Source: Burkholderia sp. L27(2015) (lineage in GTDB: Bacteria > Pseudomonadota > Gammaproteobacteria > Burkholderiales > Burkholderiaceae). Taken from it: DNA of 64,000 bases. Made by a program: the position numbers and the translations under genes. Position 1 is the stretch's first letter. Each line of letters opens with the position of its first letter. Below, piece after piece: positions 56,230-64,000 of the stretch. Under the pieces are notes generated by a model. That model ran no database searches. It was given only the letters and a program-made list of their open reading frames with translations, and was not told where the DNA came from. The DNA lies in contig NZ_LMUX01000007.1 in the NCBI RefSeq assembly GCF_009765705.1, positions 184,888 through 248,887 of the forward strand, given 5' to 3'.

Positions 56230-56934
56230 ATGGCTTTTATCCTGCATCAATCCCGGTTTTTCACGACGGTCAATCATTTACATGATTTGCCCGGCCACCC
56301 GCAGCCCGAAATCGCCTTTGCAGGACGCTCCAACGCAGGCAAGTCGACCGCGATCAATATCCTGTGCAACCAGAAGCAGCTTGCGTTTGCCAGCAAGACG
56401 CCAGGGCGCACGCAGCACATCAACTATTTTTCGGTCGGCCCGGCTGACGAGCCAACCGCGTTCCTGGTCGATCTGCCCGGGTATGGTTACGCGCAGGTAC
56501 CGGGTGCCGCCAAGGCGCACTGGGAAGAGCTGCTGGGCAATTATTTGCAAACGCGTACGCAGCTGCGCGGCATGATCATGATGATGGATTCACGCCGCCC
56601 CTTCACCGAGCTCGACCGTCGCATGGTGGAGTGGTTTGCGCCAACCAGCAAGCCAATTCACGTCCTCCTGACGAAATGCGACAAATTGACGCGCCAGGAA
56701 AGTATCAATGCGCTGCGCTCGACCCAGAAGAGTCTAGACGAATATAACGCTCGGTACGGCGAGGGCCTGTTCACGGTACAACTGTTCTCGGCGCTCAAAC
56801 GTGTGGGCATTGACGAAGCGCATCAAGCCATCGAAGGTTGGTTGACTAGCCCGCTGGTCATCGAGCAATGGGGGATCAAGCCCGATGCCGGTAGTGAGTC
56901 AGGTAGTGAGCCCGCGGATGAGGCTGGCAGTTAG
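56230..56934 (+). CDS. engB: EngB (YihA/YsxC), ribosome-biogenesis GTPase
   Basis: Essential small GTPase for assembly of the large ribosomal subunit. The 234-residue protein has G1 [10 protein letters not shown]2 region [13 protein letters not shown]3 DLPGYGYA and G4 TKCD. The start at 56230 ([17 protein letters not shown]) matches homologues. The C-terminal [16 protein letters not shown] is encoded by a 12-bp repeat that continues past the stop. Confidence 0.95.
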   Translation: MAFILHQSRFFTTVNHLHDLPGHPQPEIAFAGRSNAGKSTAINILCNQKQLAFASKTPGRTQHINYFSVGPADEPTAFLVDLPGYGYAQVPGAAKAHWEELLGNYLQTRTQLRGMIMMMDSRRPFTELDRRMVEWFAPTSKPIHVLLTKCDKLTRQESINALRSTQKSLDEYNARYGEGLFTVQLFSALKRVGIDEAHQAIEGWLTSPLVIEQWGIKPDAGSESGSEPADEAGS

Positions 56935-56961
56935 GCTGTCGGTGAGCACGACGGTGAGTCG
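56890..56961. repeat. 12-bp tandem repeat, 6 units, across the engB stop codon
   Basis: Units GGTAGTGAGTCA, GGTAGTGAGCCC, GCGGATGAGGCT, GGCAGTTAGGCT, GTCGGTGAGCAC and GACGGTGAGTCG. The engB TAG (56932-56934) lies in unit 4, where GAG-like positions have become a stop. Confidence 0.85.
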
Positions 56962-57036
56962 GCCGTCAAAAAGCCGTCGCACGTCGCACAGGATGTGCGG
57001 CGCGGCTTAGCGCCGCGAGCGCCCGCCAGACGGCGA

Positions 57037-57064
57037 TAAAAAACCCGCCGTTCCACACGGCGGG
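57037..57064 (-). terminator. Terminator-like hairpin between engB and hemB, minus orientation
   Basis: Stem CCCGCCG / CGGCGGG (57044-57050 with 57058-57064) with six T on the minus strand. No minus-strand gene ends here; on the plus strand it has no T run. Confidence 0.5.
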
Positions 57065-57152
57065 CGAAGAGCCTGATCGTCAGACGACAGGCCCCTGCTC
57101 AGGGAGGTGAAGCGGGGAGACCGGCACTGTATGCCCGACCTAGTTGATATGA

Positions 57153-58220
<1,068 letters not shown>

Positions 58221-58256
58221 ACGCGTCGCGTCGACGTTGCGCGAGATTGTTGAGGG

Positions 58257-58289
58257 GGAAAAAAGGAGGCCGTCCCGCCTCCTTTTTTT
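58257..58289. terminator. Bidirectional terminator between hemB and dsbD
   Basis: Stem AAAAAAGGAGGC / GCCTCCTTTTTT (58259-58270 with 58277-58288). The A and T tracts make it work for hemB (plus) and dsbD (minus). Confidence 0.92.
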
Positions 58290-58298
58290 ATGCCGCGC

Positions 58299-58319
58299 GT
58301 TTCCCGTTTCCCGTTTCCC
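58299..58319. repeat. 7-bp tandem repeat, 3 perfect units
   Basis: Three identical GTTTCCC units just beyond the dsbD stop. Confidence 0.85.
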
Positions 58320-58328
58320 GCGTATGGG

Positions 58329-60416
58329 TCAATGAGCGGCGGCGGCTTGGTCCAAGCTGCGCAGAAACGTGTCCGGTGGCTGGTAGCCGACTACGCGCAG
58401 CAACTCCCGCCCGCTCGCATCGAACAGGATCGTACCCGGTGGCCCGAACAGGTTGAAACGCTTGAGTAGCGCCCTATCGTCGGCATCGTTCGCGGTGACG
58501 TCTGCCTGTAACAGATTCATCTGCGCCAGACGCGCCTGAACGCGCGGATCGCTGAACGTGAATTTGTCCATCTCTTTGCAACTGACGCACCAGTCTGCGT
58601 AGAAGTCGAGCATCGCGTTCTGATGCCCGCTTTTGATCGCCTGGTCCAGTTGAGCGACCGATTTGACGCGACCGAACGTGGGCCCAGGGTTGGCGGCCTG
58701 CGCGAACGCGCCCGATCTGACGAATACATCAAGTGGTTGCAGCGGGTCGCGCGAGCCGGCTGCGGCGCCAATCAAGACAATCGCAGCAGCCAGCGCCGCA
58801 AGCCCGCCCAGGGCCTTACCCAACAGGCGCCAGACGTAGACAGCTCCGCCGCCTGACGGTCCATTTTGCGAGCTATTCGCCGATCCGCTGGACGGCAACG
58901 GTTCCAGCACCCGCAGTGCGGCCGCGCATAGCAGTAGCAACAGCGGTGTCAACAGCATGCTCAGCCACGCCGGGATAACGGGGATGACCATCCATAGGGC
59001 GACTGCCAGCAACAACATGCCGAACACGCGCTTAACGCCCTCCATCCATCCGCCCGCGCGTGGCAGCAGCGCGCCGGCACCCGTGCCAACCACCAGCAAT
59101 GGCACACCCAGGCCGAGGGCCATAGCAAACAATGCGGCGGCGCCAAATGCAGCGTTCCCCGTCTGGGCAATGAAGGCCAGCACGCCAAAGAGCGGCGCGG
59201 TCATGCAGGCTCCCACCACCAGAGCGGAGATCGCGCCCATCGCGAAGACAGCCGCCAGCTTGCCGCCGGATCGCCGCTGTGACACGCCGCTCATGCGACT
59301 TTGCCAGGCCTGCGGCAACTGCAACTCGTAGACGCCGAACATCGACAGCGCGAAGATCACCAGCAGCACCGCAAAAGCGCCCAGCGCCCACGGATTTTGC
59401 AGCCATGCCCCGAGGCTTTGTCCCAGCAGTGCCGCGGCGACGCCGAATCCCGTGTAGACCACAGCCATTCCTAGCACGTAGGCCAGCGACAGCGTAAATC
59501 CGCGCATGCGCGTAAGTTGCGTCCCTTCGCCGAGCACGATCGACGACAGAATCGGGATCATCGGAAATGAACACGGCAACAAGCTTAGCGCCATTCCGAG
59601 TACAAAGAAGATAGCCAATACGTAGGGCAAACTGTGGCCTTGCAGAACCTGCTGCGCGTATTGCTGGCTGTATAGCTTGTCGATACCTGAATCCAGGCCG
59701 GCGGGTTCCGGCACGCGAGCGGTGGTGTCGGGCGTCGTTACTACAGGCGTCAATCCCGAAGCGATCGGTATCATGCCGCTCGCTATAGCAAGCGCTGCGG
59801 TTGGCGGCACCGATGCCGGCGCGTTCGACGTCGCGGCTACCGGGACCAAGGCCGCGCCCGAAACATGGACGATGCGCTCCATCGGGGGATAGCAGATGCC
59901 TTTGTCGGCGCAACCTTGCGATGTCACCGCAAGATCAAAGGAGCCGTTGGCGTGAACCACTGGAATGGGTATGGCGATTTCGCCTCGGTAGGTCTCGACG
60001 TTCTTGTTGAATGTCTCATCGAATTTGACCTGACCTTTCGGGATGTCCGGCGAGCCCAGCGTCGCGTCACCGGATTTGACCGCGAACGCAAAACGCTCAC
60101 GGTACATATAGTAGCCGTCCGCAATCTTGTAATGGGCGACCACCTCCCCGGCTTGCTCCGACGCGCTGAACTTGAACGCAACGGCAGGATCGAGAAAGTC
60201 TTGATCGGCATGAGCCACGTTGCCGAACGTGTTCGCGAGCACCAGCAGCAACAGCGCGAAAAAGGAGAAATACCGGCGGTGAACGGCGGATCGAAAGCCG
60301 GATGATTTAAAACCACGGCATTCAAAGGCGGGGGATTCCAAATCAGGAGGTCTCAAATCAGGCGATTGCAAATTGGCGCGTTTGAAAGCGACGGGGATCA
60401 AAGGGAATTTCAACAT
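58329..60416 (-). CDS. dsbD: DsbD, thiol-disulfide interchange protein, with pentapeptide-repeat N-terminus
   Basis: Moves reducing power from cytoplasmic thioredoxin to the periplasm for DsbC, DsbG and cytochrome c maturation. All three Cys pairs are present: alpha domain QGCADKGICYP, membrane domain LLPCSFPMIP with VVGACMTAPL, and gamma thioredoxin-like domain DWCVSCKE (C610, C613). The signal-like helix (YFSFFALLLLVLANTFGNVAHA) begins only at about residue 49. Residues 8-42 are seven pentapeptides with Leu/Phe at every fifth place, encoded by a 15-bp repeat. The start overlaps the cutA stop by 7 bp; no better start lies between repeats and signal. Confidence 0.95.
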   Translation of the reverse strand: MLKFPLIPVAFKRANLQSPDLRPPDLESPAFECRGFKSSGFRSAVHRRYFSFFALLLLVLANTFGNVAHADQDFLDPAVAFKFSASEQAGEVVAHYKIADGYYMYRERFAFAVKSGDATLGSPDIPKGQVKFDETFNKNVETYRGEIAIPIPVVHANGSFDLAVTSQGCADKGICYPPMERIVHVSGAALVPVAATSNAPASVPPTAALAIASGMIPIASGLTPVVTTPDTTARVPEPAGLDSGIDKLYSQQYAQQVLQGHSLPYVLAIFFVLGMALSLLPCSFPMIPILSSIVLGEGTQLTRMRGFTLSLAYVLGMAVVYTGFGVAAALLGQSLGAWLQNPWALGAFAVLLVIFALSMFGVYELQLPQAWQSRMSGVSQRRSGGKLAAVFAMGAISALVVGACMTAPLFGVLAFIAQTGNAAFGAAALFAMALGLGVPLLVVGTGAGALLPRAGGWMEGVKRVFGMLLLAVALWMVIPVIPAWLSMLLTPLLLLLCAAALRVLEPLPSSGSANSSQNGPSGGGAVYVWRLLGKALGGLAALAAAIVLIGAAAGSRDPLQPLDVFVRSGAFAQAANPGPTFGRVKSVAQLDQAIKSGHQNAMLDFYADWCVSCKEMDKFTFSDPRVQARLAQMNLLQADVTANDADDRALLKRFNLFGPPGTILFDASGRELLRVVGYQPPDTFLRSLDQAAAAH
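60291..60395. repeat. 15-bp degenerate tandem repeat, 7 units (5' end of dsbD)
   Basis: Seven 15-bp units encode PVAFK, RANLQ, SPDLR, PPDLE, SPAFE, CRGFK and SSGFR. Coding-strand units such as TCGCCTGATTTGAGA, CCTCCTGATTTGGAA and TCCCCCGCCTTTGAA share the TTTGA core. Confidence 0.82.
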
Positions 60417-60742
60417 GCGTTTTTGCTAGTTTCTGCGTGAACCCATTGTCCGTAGGCGGGAGCGGCTGCGGCATCCCAACTTAAGATCTCAGGCACTTGA
60501 TAAGGATGATGGGTGGCGATGAAAACCTGAAGCGCTGCGGCGCCCGCCGCTGAGGTTTTGAACAAGACCGGATATTCCGTCGCGCTTTCGATGCGACCTT
60601 CCCAGTGATATGAAGACTCGACGGGCGCAAGCCGGGTCGCGCAGGCCGCGAGGCGCGCGCTTAAGGCGCCTAGCGCGAGGCCCTCGGCGGCGGTAGCGTC
60701 CGGCAATGTCGTCAGGATCAGTGTGATGGAAGGCGTGGTCAT
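60410..60742 (-). CDS. cutA: CutA, divalent-cation tolerance protein
   Basis: Small trimeric ferredoxin-fold protein of the CutA1 family, linked in E. coli to copper tolerance although its exact role is unresolved. The 110-residue protein begins MTTPSITLILTTLPDATAAEGLA and has YHWEGRIESATEYPVLFKT and the hallmark HPYQVPEILSW near the C-terminus. The start at 60742 fits the family; an upstream frame to 60955 runs through the rplQ terminator and is rejected. Coupled to dsbD. Confidence 0.95.
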   Translation of the reverse strand: MTTPSITLILTTLPDATAAEGLALGALSARLAACATRLAPVESSYHWEGRIESATEYPVLFKTSAAGAAALQVFIATHHPYQVPEILSWDAAAAPAYGQWVHAETSKNAC

Positions 60743-60885
60743 CTCAATTCGACGAAGGTTAATTAGTAGCGGCGTCGAGCAACGGTAGGCAGAGTCGATA
60801 GCAACGACTATCGTACCATTGCCCGTTAGTCGCTTCAGGATCGATAACCTTACGTCGCCGGCCTCGGCTATTGCGTGCCACCAAT

Positions 60886-60914
60886 GAAAAAAGCCAGGCT
60901 TATGGCCTGGCTTT
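60886..60914 (-). terminator. Rho-independent terminator of the alpha operon
   Basis: Stem AAAGCCAGGC / GCCTGGCTTT (60890-60899 with 60905-60914) followed on the minus strand by six T; 50 bp past the rplQ stop. Confidence 0.9.
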
Positions 60915-60964
60915 CTACTTTTTCCACTTACGCGGCGGTGCTCGAAGAACGGCACCGAGGCGAT

Positions 60965-61360
60965 TTACTCCGTTTCGGTGATCTCTTCGCCTTCAGCCGG
61001 CTCCGGACGATCGAGCAATTCGATCAACGCCATCGGCGCATTATCGCCCACGCGGAAACCAAATTTCAGGATACGCAGATAGCCGCCCGGACGGGTTGCG
61101 AAACGCGGGCCCAGCACTTCGAACAGCTTCGTCACCGAGCCACGGTCGCGCAAGCGATTGAATGCGAGGCGGCGATTTGCCAACGACGGCTTCTTGCCCA
61201 GCGTGATCAGGGGTTCGACAACTTTACGCAATTCTTTGGCTTTCGGCAGCGTGGTCTTGATGACTTCGTGCTCGATCAGCGAATTGGACATATTACGCAG
61301 CATTGCCAGACGGTGGCTGCTGGTGCGGTTGAGTTTCCGCAAACCATGACGGTGACGCAT
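60965..61360 (-). CDS. rplQ: 50S ribosomal protein L17
   Basis: Large-subunit ribosomal protein near the exit tunnel. The 131-residue protein starts [20 protein letters not shown] and contains [22 protein letters not shown], the L17 signature, plus [24 protein letters not shown]. The C-terminal acidic tail ([12 protein letters not shown]) is typical of betaproteobacteria. Last gene of the alpha operon. Confidence 0.98.
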   Translation of the reverse strand: MRHRHGLRKLNRTSSHRLAMLRNMSNSLIEHEVIKTTLPKAKELRKVVEPLITLGKKPSLANRRLAFNRLRDRGSVTKLFEVLGPRFATRPGGYLRILKFGFRVGDNAPMALIELLDRPEPAEGEEITETE

Positions 61361-61506
61361 TTCAATTTCCTTGAAACAGAGTTTTGGTCCAGCTCTTCTA
61401 TCGCGCCAGAAACCACCTGTAACGCACGGGCCGGTATATAAAAAAGTCAGGCGCGGATTTTATCAGAAATTCGCAGAAAAATACCGCACCTGCCAGCTAA
61501 GCTCGA

Positions 61507-62484
61507 TTACTTGTCCAACCCTGCGGGCGGCCAGTTTTCAAGCTTCATGCCCAGCGTGAGACCACGCGAGGCCAATACTTCCTTGATTTCGTTCAGCGAC
61601 TTGCGACCCAGATTCGGGGTCTTGAGCAATTCGTTTTCGGTACGCTGAATCAGATCGCCGATGTAGTAAATATTTTCCGCCTTCAGGCAGTTCGCCGAAC
61701 GCACTGTCAGCTCGAGGTCGTCGACCGGGCGCAGCAAGATCGGATCGATCTGCGGCGCACGCGACGGCGCTTCAGCAGCCGCTTCCGTACCTTCCAATGC
61801 AGCGAACACCGACAACTGATCGACCAGGATGCGAGCCGACTGGCGAATCGCTTCTTCCGGCGAGATCACACCATTGGTTTCAATATTCATCACCAGCTTG
61901 TCGAGGTCGGTACGCTGTTCGACACGCGCACTCTCAACAGCATAACTGACACGGCGCACGGGCGAGAACGAGGCGTCCAATACGATACGGCCGATCACCT
62001 TGGCCGTTTCTTCGCCATAGCGACGCACGTTGCCCGGCACATAGCCGCGGCCTTTTTCAACCTTGATCTGAACATCCAGGCGACCGCCCTTGGACAGGCG
62101 CGCAACGATGTGGTCCGGATTGATGATCTCGCAATCGTGCGGAACTTCAATGTCACCCGCAGTGACAATACCTTCGCCATCCTTGCGCAGCGTCACCGTC
62201 ACTTCATCGCGGTTATGCAGCTTGAAAACGATGCCTTTCAGGTTCAACAGCAGATTGACCACGTCTTCCTGCACGCCATCAATCGTCGAATATTCGTGCA
62301 CAACGCCTGCGATCGTCACTTCGGTCGGCGCATAGCCGATCATCGACGACAACAGTACGCGCCGCAGCGCATTGCCCAAAGTATGGCCGTAACCACGTTC
62401 GAACGGCTCCATCACCACTTTCGCGTGGTTGTCGCCGAGCGACTCGACGGCAATAATCCGGGGCTTCAACAAACTGGTCTGCAT
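61507..62484 (-). CDS. rpoA: RNA polymerase alpha subunit
   Basis: Assembly platform of RNA polymerase and contact for UP elements and activators. The 325-residue protein has the N-terminal dimerisation domain (about 1-235: [32 protein letters not shown]) and the C-terminal DNA-binding domain (about 245-325: [51 protein letters not shown]). Normal length, between rpsD and rplQ. Confidence 0.99.
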   Translation of the reverse strand: MQTSLLKPRIIAVESLGDNHAKVVMEPFERGYGHTLGNALRRVLLSSMIGYAPTEVTIAGVVHEYSTIDGVQEDVVNLLLNLKGIVFKLHNRDEVTVTLRKDGEGIVTAGDIEVPHDCEIINPDHIVARLSKGGRLDVQIKVEKGRGYVPGNVRRYGEETAKVIGRIVLDASFSPVRRVSYAVESARVEQRTDLDKLVMNIETNGVISPEEAIRQSARILVDQLSVFAALEGTEAAAEAPSRAPQIDPILLRPVDDLELTVRSANCLKAENIYYIGDLIQRTENELLKTPNLGRKSLNEIKEVLASRGLTLGMKLENWPPAGLDK

Positions 62485-62554
62485 AGGTTTTCCTTTTCAA
62501 TACCCTCGGTTCGTTACACCGATAAGGCTGGCCGAAGCGGCCGGAAACAACCTG

Positions 62555-62598
62555 AAAAAATAAACGACCGAGGCCCCGTTTAGGGGGCTCCCCGGTCG
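62555..62598 (-). terminator. Terminator-like hairpin between rpsD and rpoA
   Basis: Imperfect stem CGACCG-GG-AGCCCC with GGGGCC-TCGGTCG (62565-62598) followed on the minus strand by TTTATTTTTT. It lies inside the ribosomal operon and may be an attenuator that sets rpoA levels, or a processing site. Confidence 0.55.
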
Positions 62599-62607
62599 AA
62601 AACTCAA

Positions 62608-63231
62608 TTAACGCGAATACAATTCGACGATCAGGCTTTCGTTGATATCACCAGCGATTTCGCTGCGATCCGGCAACTGTTTCAAGGTGCCTTCGAGCTT
62701 GATCGAATCGACCGACACCCAGCTCGGGAAACCGTTCTGGCCAGCGAGCGAAACAGCTTCGAGAATCCGTACTTGTTTCTTGGATTTTTCACGTACGGCA
62801 ATCACGTCGCCAGCCTTGATACGAGCCGACGGAATGTTGGTAGCAACACCATTCACCAGAACTGCGCAGTGGCCGACCAGTTGACGCGCTTCAGCACGGG
62901 TCGAACCAAAGCCCATGCGATAGACGACGTTATCAAGACGCGATTCGAGCAACTGCAGCAGGTTTTCACCCGTGTTGCCCTTGGCGCGTTCTGCATCGGC
63001 GAAATAGCGACGGAACTGGCGCTCGAGCACACCATAGATGCGCTTGACCTTCTGCTTTTCACGCAATTGCGTGCCGTAATCCGACGTACGTGCGCCCGAA
63101 GTGCGACCATGTTGACCCGGCTTGCTGTCAAGTTTGCACTTGTCGGCGAGCGAGCGACGTGCGCTCTTCAGGAACAGGTCGGTGCCTTCGCGGCGGGAGA
63201 GCTTGGCCTTAGGGCCGGTATAACGTGCCAC
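62608..63231 (-). CDS. rpsD: 30S ribosomal protein S4
   Basis: Primary 16S rRNA-binding protein and, in E. coli, the translational repressor of the alpha operon. The 207-residue protein starts [28 protein letters not shown], with the S4 RNA-binding domain ([43 protein letters not shown]) and the C-terminal [17 protein letters not shown]. It lacks the N-terminal zinc Cys motif, as usual here. Confidence 0.99.
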   Translation of the reverse strand: MARYTGPKAKLSRREGTDLFLKSARRSLADKCKLDSKPGQHGRTSGARTSDYGTQLREKQKVKRIYGVLERQFRRYFADAERAKGNTGENLLQLLESRLDNVVYRMGFGSTRAEARQLVGHCAVLVNGVATNIPSARIKAGDVIAVREKSKKQVRILEAVSLAGQNGFPSWVSVDSIKLEGTLKQLPDRSEIAGDINESLIVELYSR

Positions 63232-63410
63232 GTTTTAATCCTTCATATGTAGTTCACGGAGCTTTTCGCTCGCGCTAGTCTCGCCGCAAGGTGGGCGAAA
63301 CGGTGGGCTTATGTAACGCCATGCGATCCAATGGAAATTGCCGCAGCTCGCGCCGCAGCAATTTGCATGGCTTGTTTCAAACGACTACCAAGCTGAATGT
63401 CACGTATCGA

Positions 63411-63815
63411 TTAGATACGGCGACGCTTCGGCGGGCGGCAGCCATTGTGCGGCACGGGCGTCACGTCGCAAATCTCGGTGATCTTGATGCCGAGACCATG
63501 CAACGCACGAACTGCCGATTCGCGACCCGGGCCTGGGCCCTTGATGCGAACTTCCAGATTCTTCACACCGTATTCGAGCGCAACCCGGCCAGCCGATTCA
63601 GCCGCAACCTGAGCCGCAAACGGCGTCGACTTGCGCGAACCCTTGAAGCCCTGGCCACCCGACGTCGCCCATGCCAAAGCATTGCCCTGACGATCGGTGA
63701 TCGTGATGATGGTGTTGTTGAACGAAGCGTGAACGTGAACCACGCCCTCGGCAACGTTCTTCTTAACCTTCTTGCGAACGCGCTGCGCCGCGGTGTTGTT
63801 CGAAGCCTTAGCCAT
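63411..63815 (-). CDS. rpsK: 30S ribosomal protein S11
   Basis: Platform protein of the small subunit. The 134-residue protein has [52 protein letters not shown] and the C-terminal [18 protein letters not shown], all family-diagnostic. Between rpsM and rpsD; 179 bp separate it from rpsD. Confidence 0.99.
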   Translation of the reverse strand: MAKASNNTAAQRVRKKVKKNVAEGVVHVHASFNNTIITITDRQGNALAWATSGGQGFKGSRKSTPFAAQVAAESAGRVALEYGVKNLEVRIKGPGPGRESAVRALHGLGIKITEICDVTPVPHNGCRPPKRRRI

Positions 63816-63856
63816 TAACTTTTCCTGTAACTATCCGAACCGCTTACTTTTCAGCG

Positions 63857-64000
63857 TTACTTCTTCAGAGACACGCCGGCACGACGCGGACCCTTGCGAG
63901 TACGTGCGTTGGTACGGGTGCGCTGACCGCGTAACGGCAGACCCTTACGGTGACGGACACCGCGGTAGCAACCGAGGTCCATCAGACGCTTGATGTTCAT
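63857..64000 (-). CDS. rpsM: 30S ribosomal protein S13, C-terminal part
   Basis: The last 47 codons of S13 are inside the window; the rest lies to the right. The segment contains [23 protein letters not shown] and [14 protein letters not shown], the Arg/Lys-rich tail that contacts rRNA and tRNA. The order rpsM-rpsK-rpsD-rpoA-rplQ is the normal alpha operon. Confidence 0.97.
   Translation of the reverse strand: MNIKRLMDLGCYRGVRHRKGLPLRGQRTRTNARTRKGPRRAGVSLKK

Overview
The window is a chromosomal segment of a betaproteobacterium in the Burkholderiaceae (Burkholderia sensu lato or a close relative). The evidence is gene order (murA-his operon-HIT-tatABC; mlaFEDACB-ABC pair-ibaG-murA; rpsM-rpsK-rpsD-rpoA-rplQ-cutA-dsbD-hemB-engB-ccs), the protein sequences, and G+C near 60 percent by eye. 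The species cannot be resolved. Almost everything is core housekeeping DNA in dense operons, mostly on the minus strand.

Layout. 1-1301: end of an integrated element, with a tyrosine integrase running off the left edge beside a tRNA-Thr gene. 1319-4728: sspB, sspA, a NIF3-like protein and a DegQ-type protease; the cytochrome bc1 genes petABC usually found between sspA and NIF3 are absent. 4817-7119: tatC, tatB, tatA and a HIT protein. 7180-16670: the histidine operon hisGDCB-(marC)-hisHAFIE behind murA. 16700-23191: ibaG, an ABC-2 exporter pair and the complete Mla retrograde phospholipid pathway. 23276-27027: thiO-thiS-thiG-thiE under a TPP riboswitch. 27226-31425: a repeat array, an SbmA/BacA-like ABC protein, a Tat-exported multicopper oxidase and a Cys/Met/His-rich secreted protein. 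31564-39881: glutamate synthase gltBD, a RAYT-type transposase relative and OmpW. 40034-48170: ugpQ, a dGTPase-like gene, aroB, aroK and pilQ-(pilO/P)-pilN-pilM. 48447-50322: cyaY, lptM and lysA. 50417-55838: msrPQ and system II cytochrome c maturation (ccsA, resB). 56230-60742: engB, hemB, dsbD, cutA. 60965-64000: distal end of the alpha ribosomal operon.

Functional links. Several Tat substrates (MsrP and the multicopper oxidase) are encoded near their exporter tatABC. DsbD, CcsA and ResB together serve periplasmic thiol reduction and c-type cytochrome assembly. Mla, LptM, OmpW and DegQ all act on the cell envelope.

The most unusual feature is a recurring one. Short degenerate tandem repeats (7-24 bp units, most often 12 bp) sit at gene boundaries throughout the window. 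I found about twenty arrays. Some lie in intergenic gaps; others run into reading frames and create N- or C-terminal extensions (HisG, HisI, HisE, ThiG, EngB, TatB, DsbD). Two arrays lie exactly where conserved neighbours (petABC, and probably the PBP1A gene mrcA) seem to have been lost. Other items of note are a RAYT protein with the first His of its HUH motif replaced by Cys, a likely PilO-PilP fusion, and an alternative helix in the TPP riboswitch leader.
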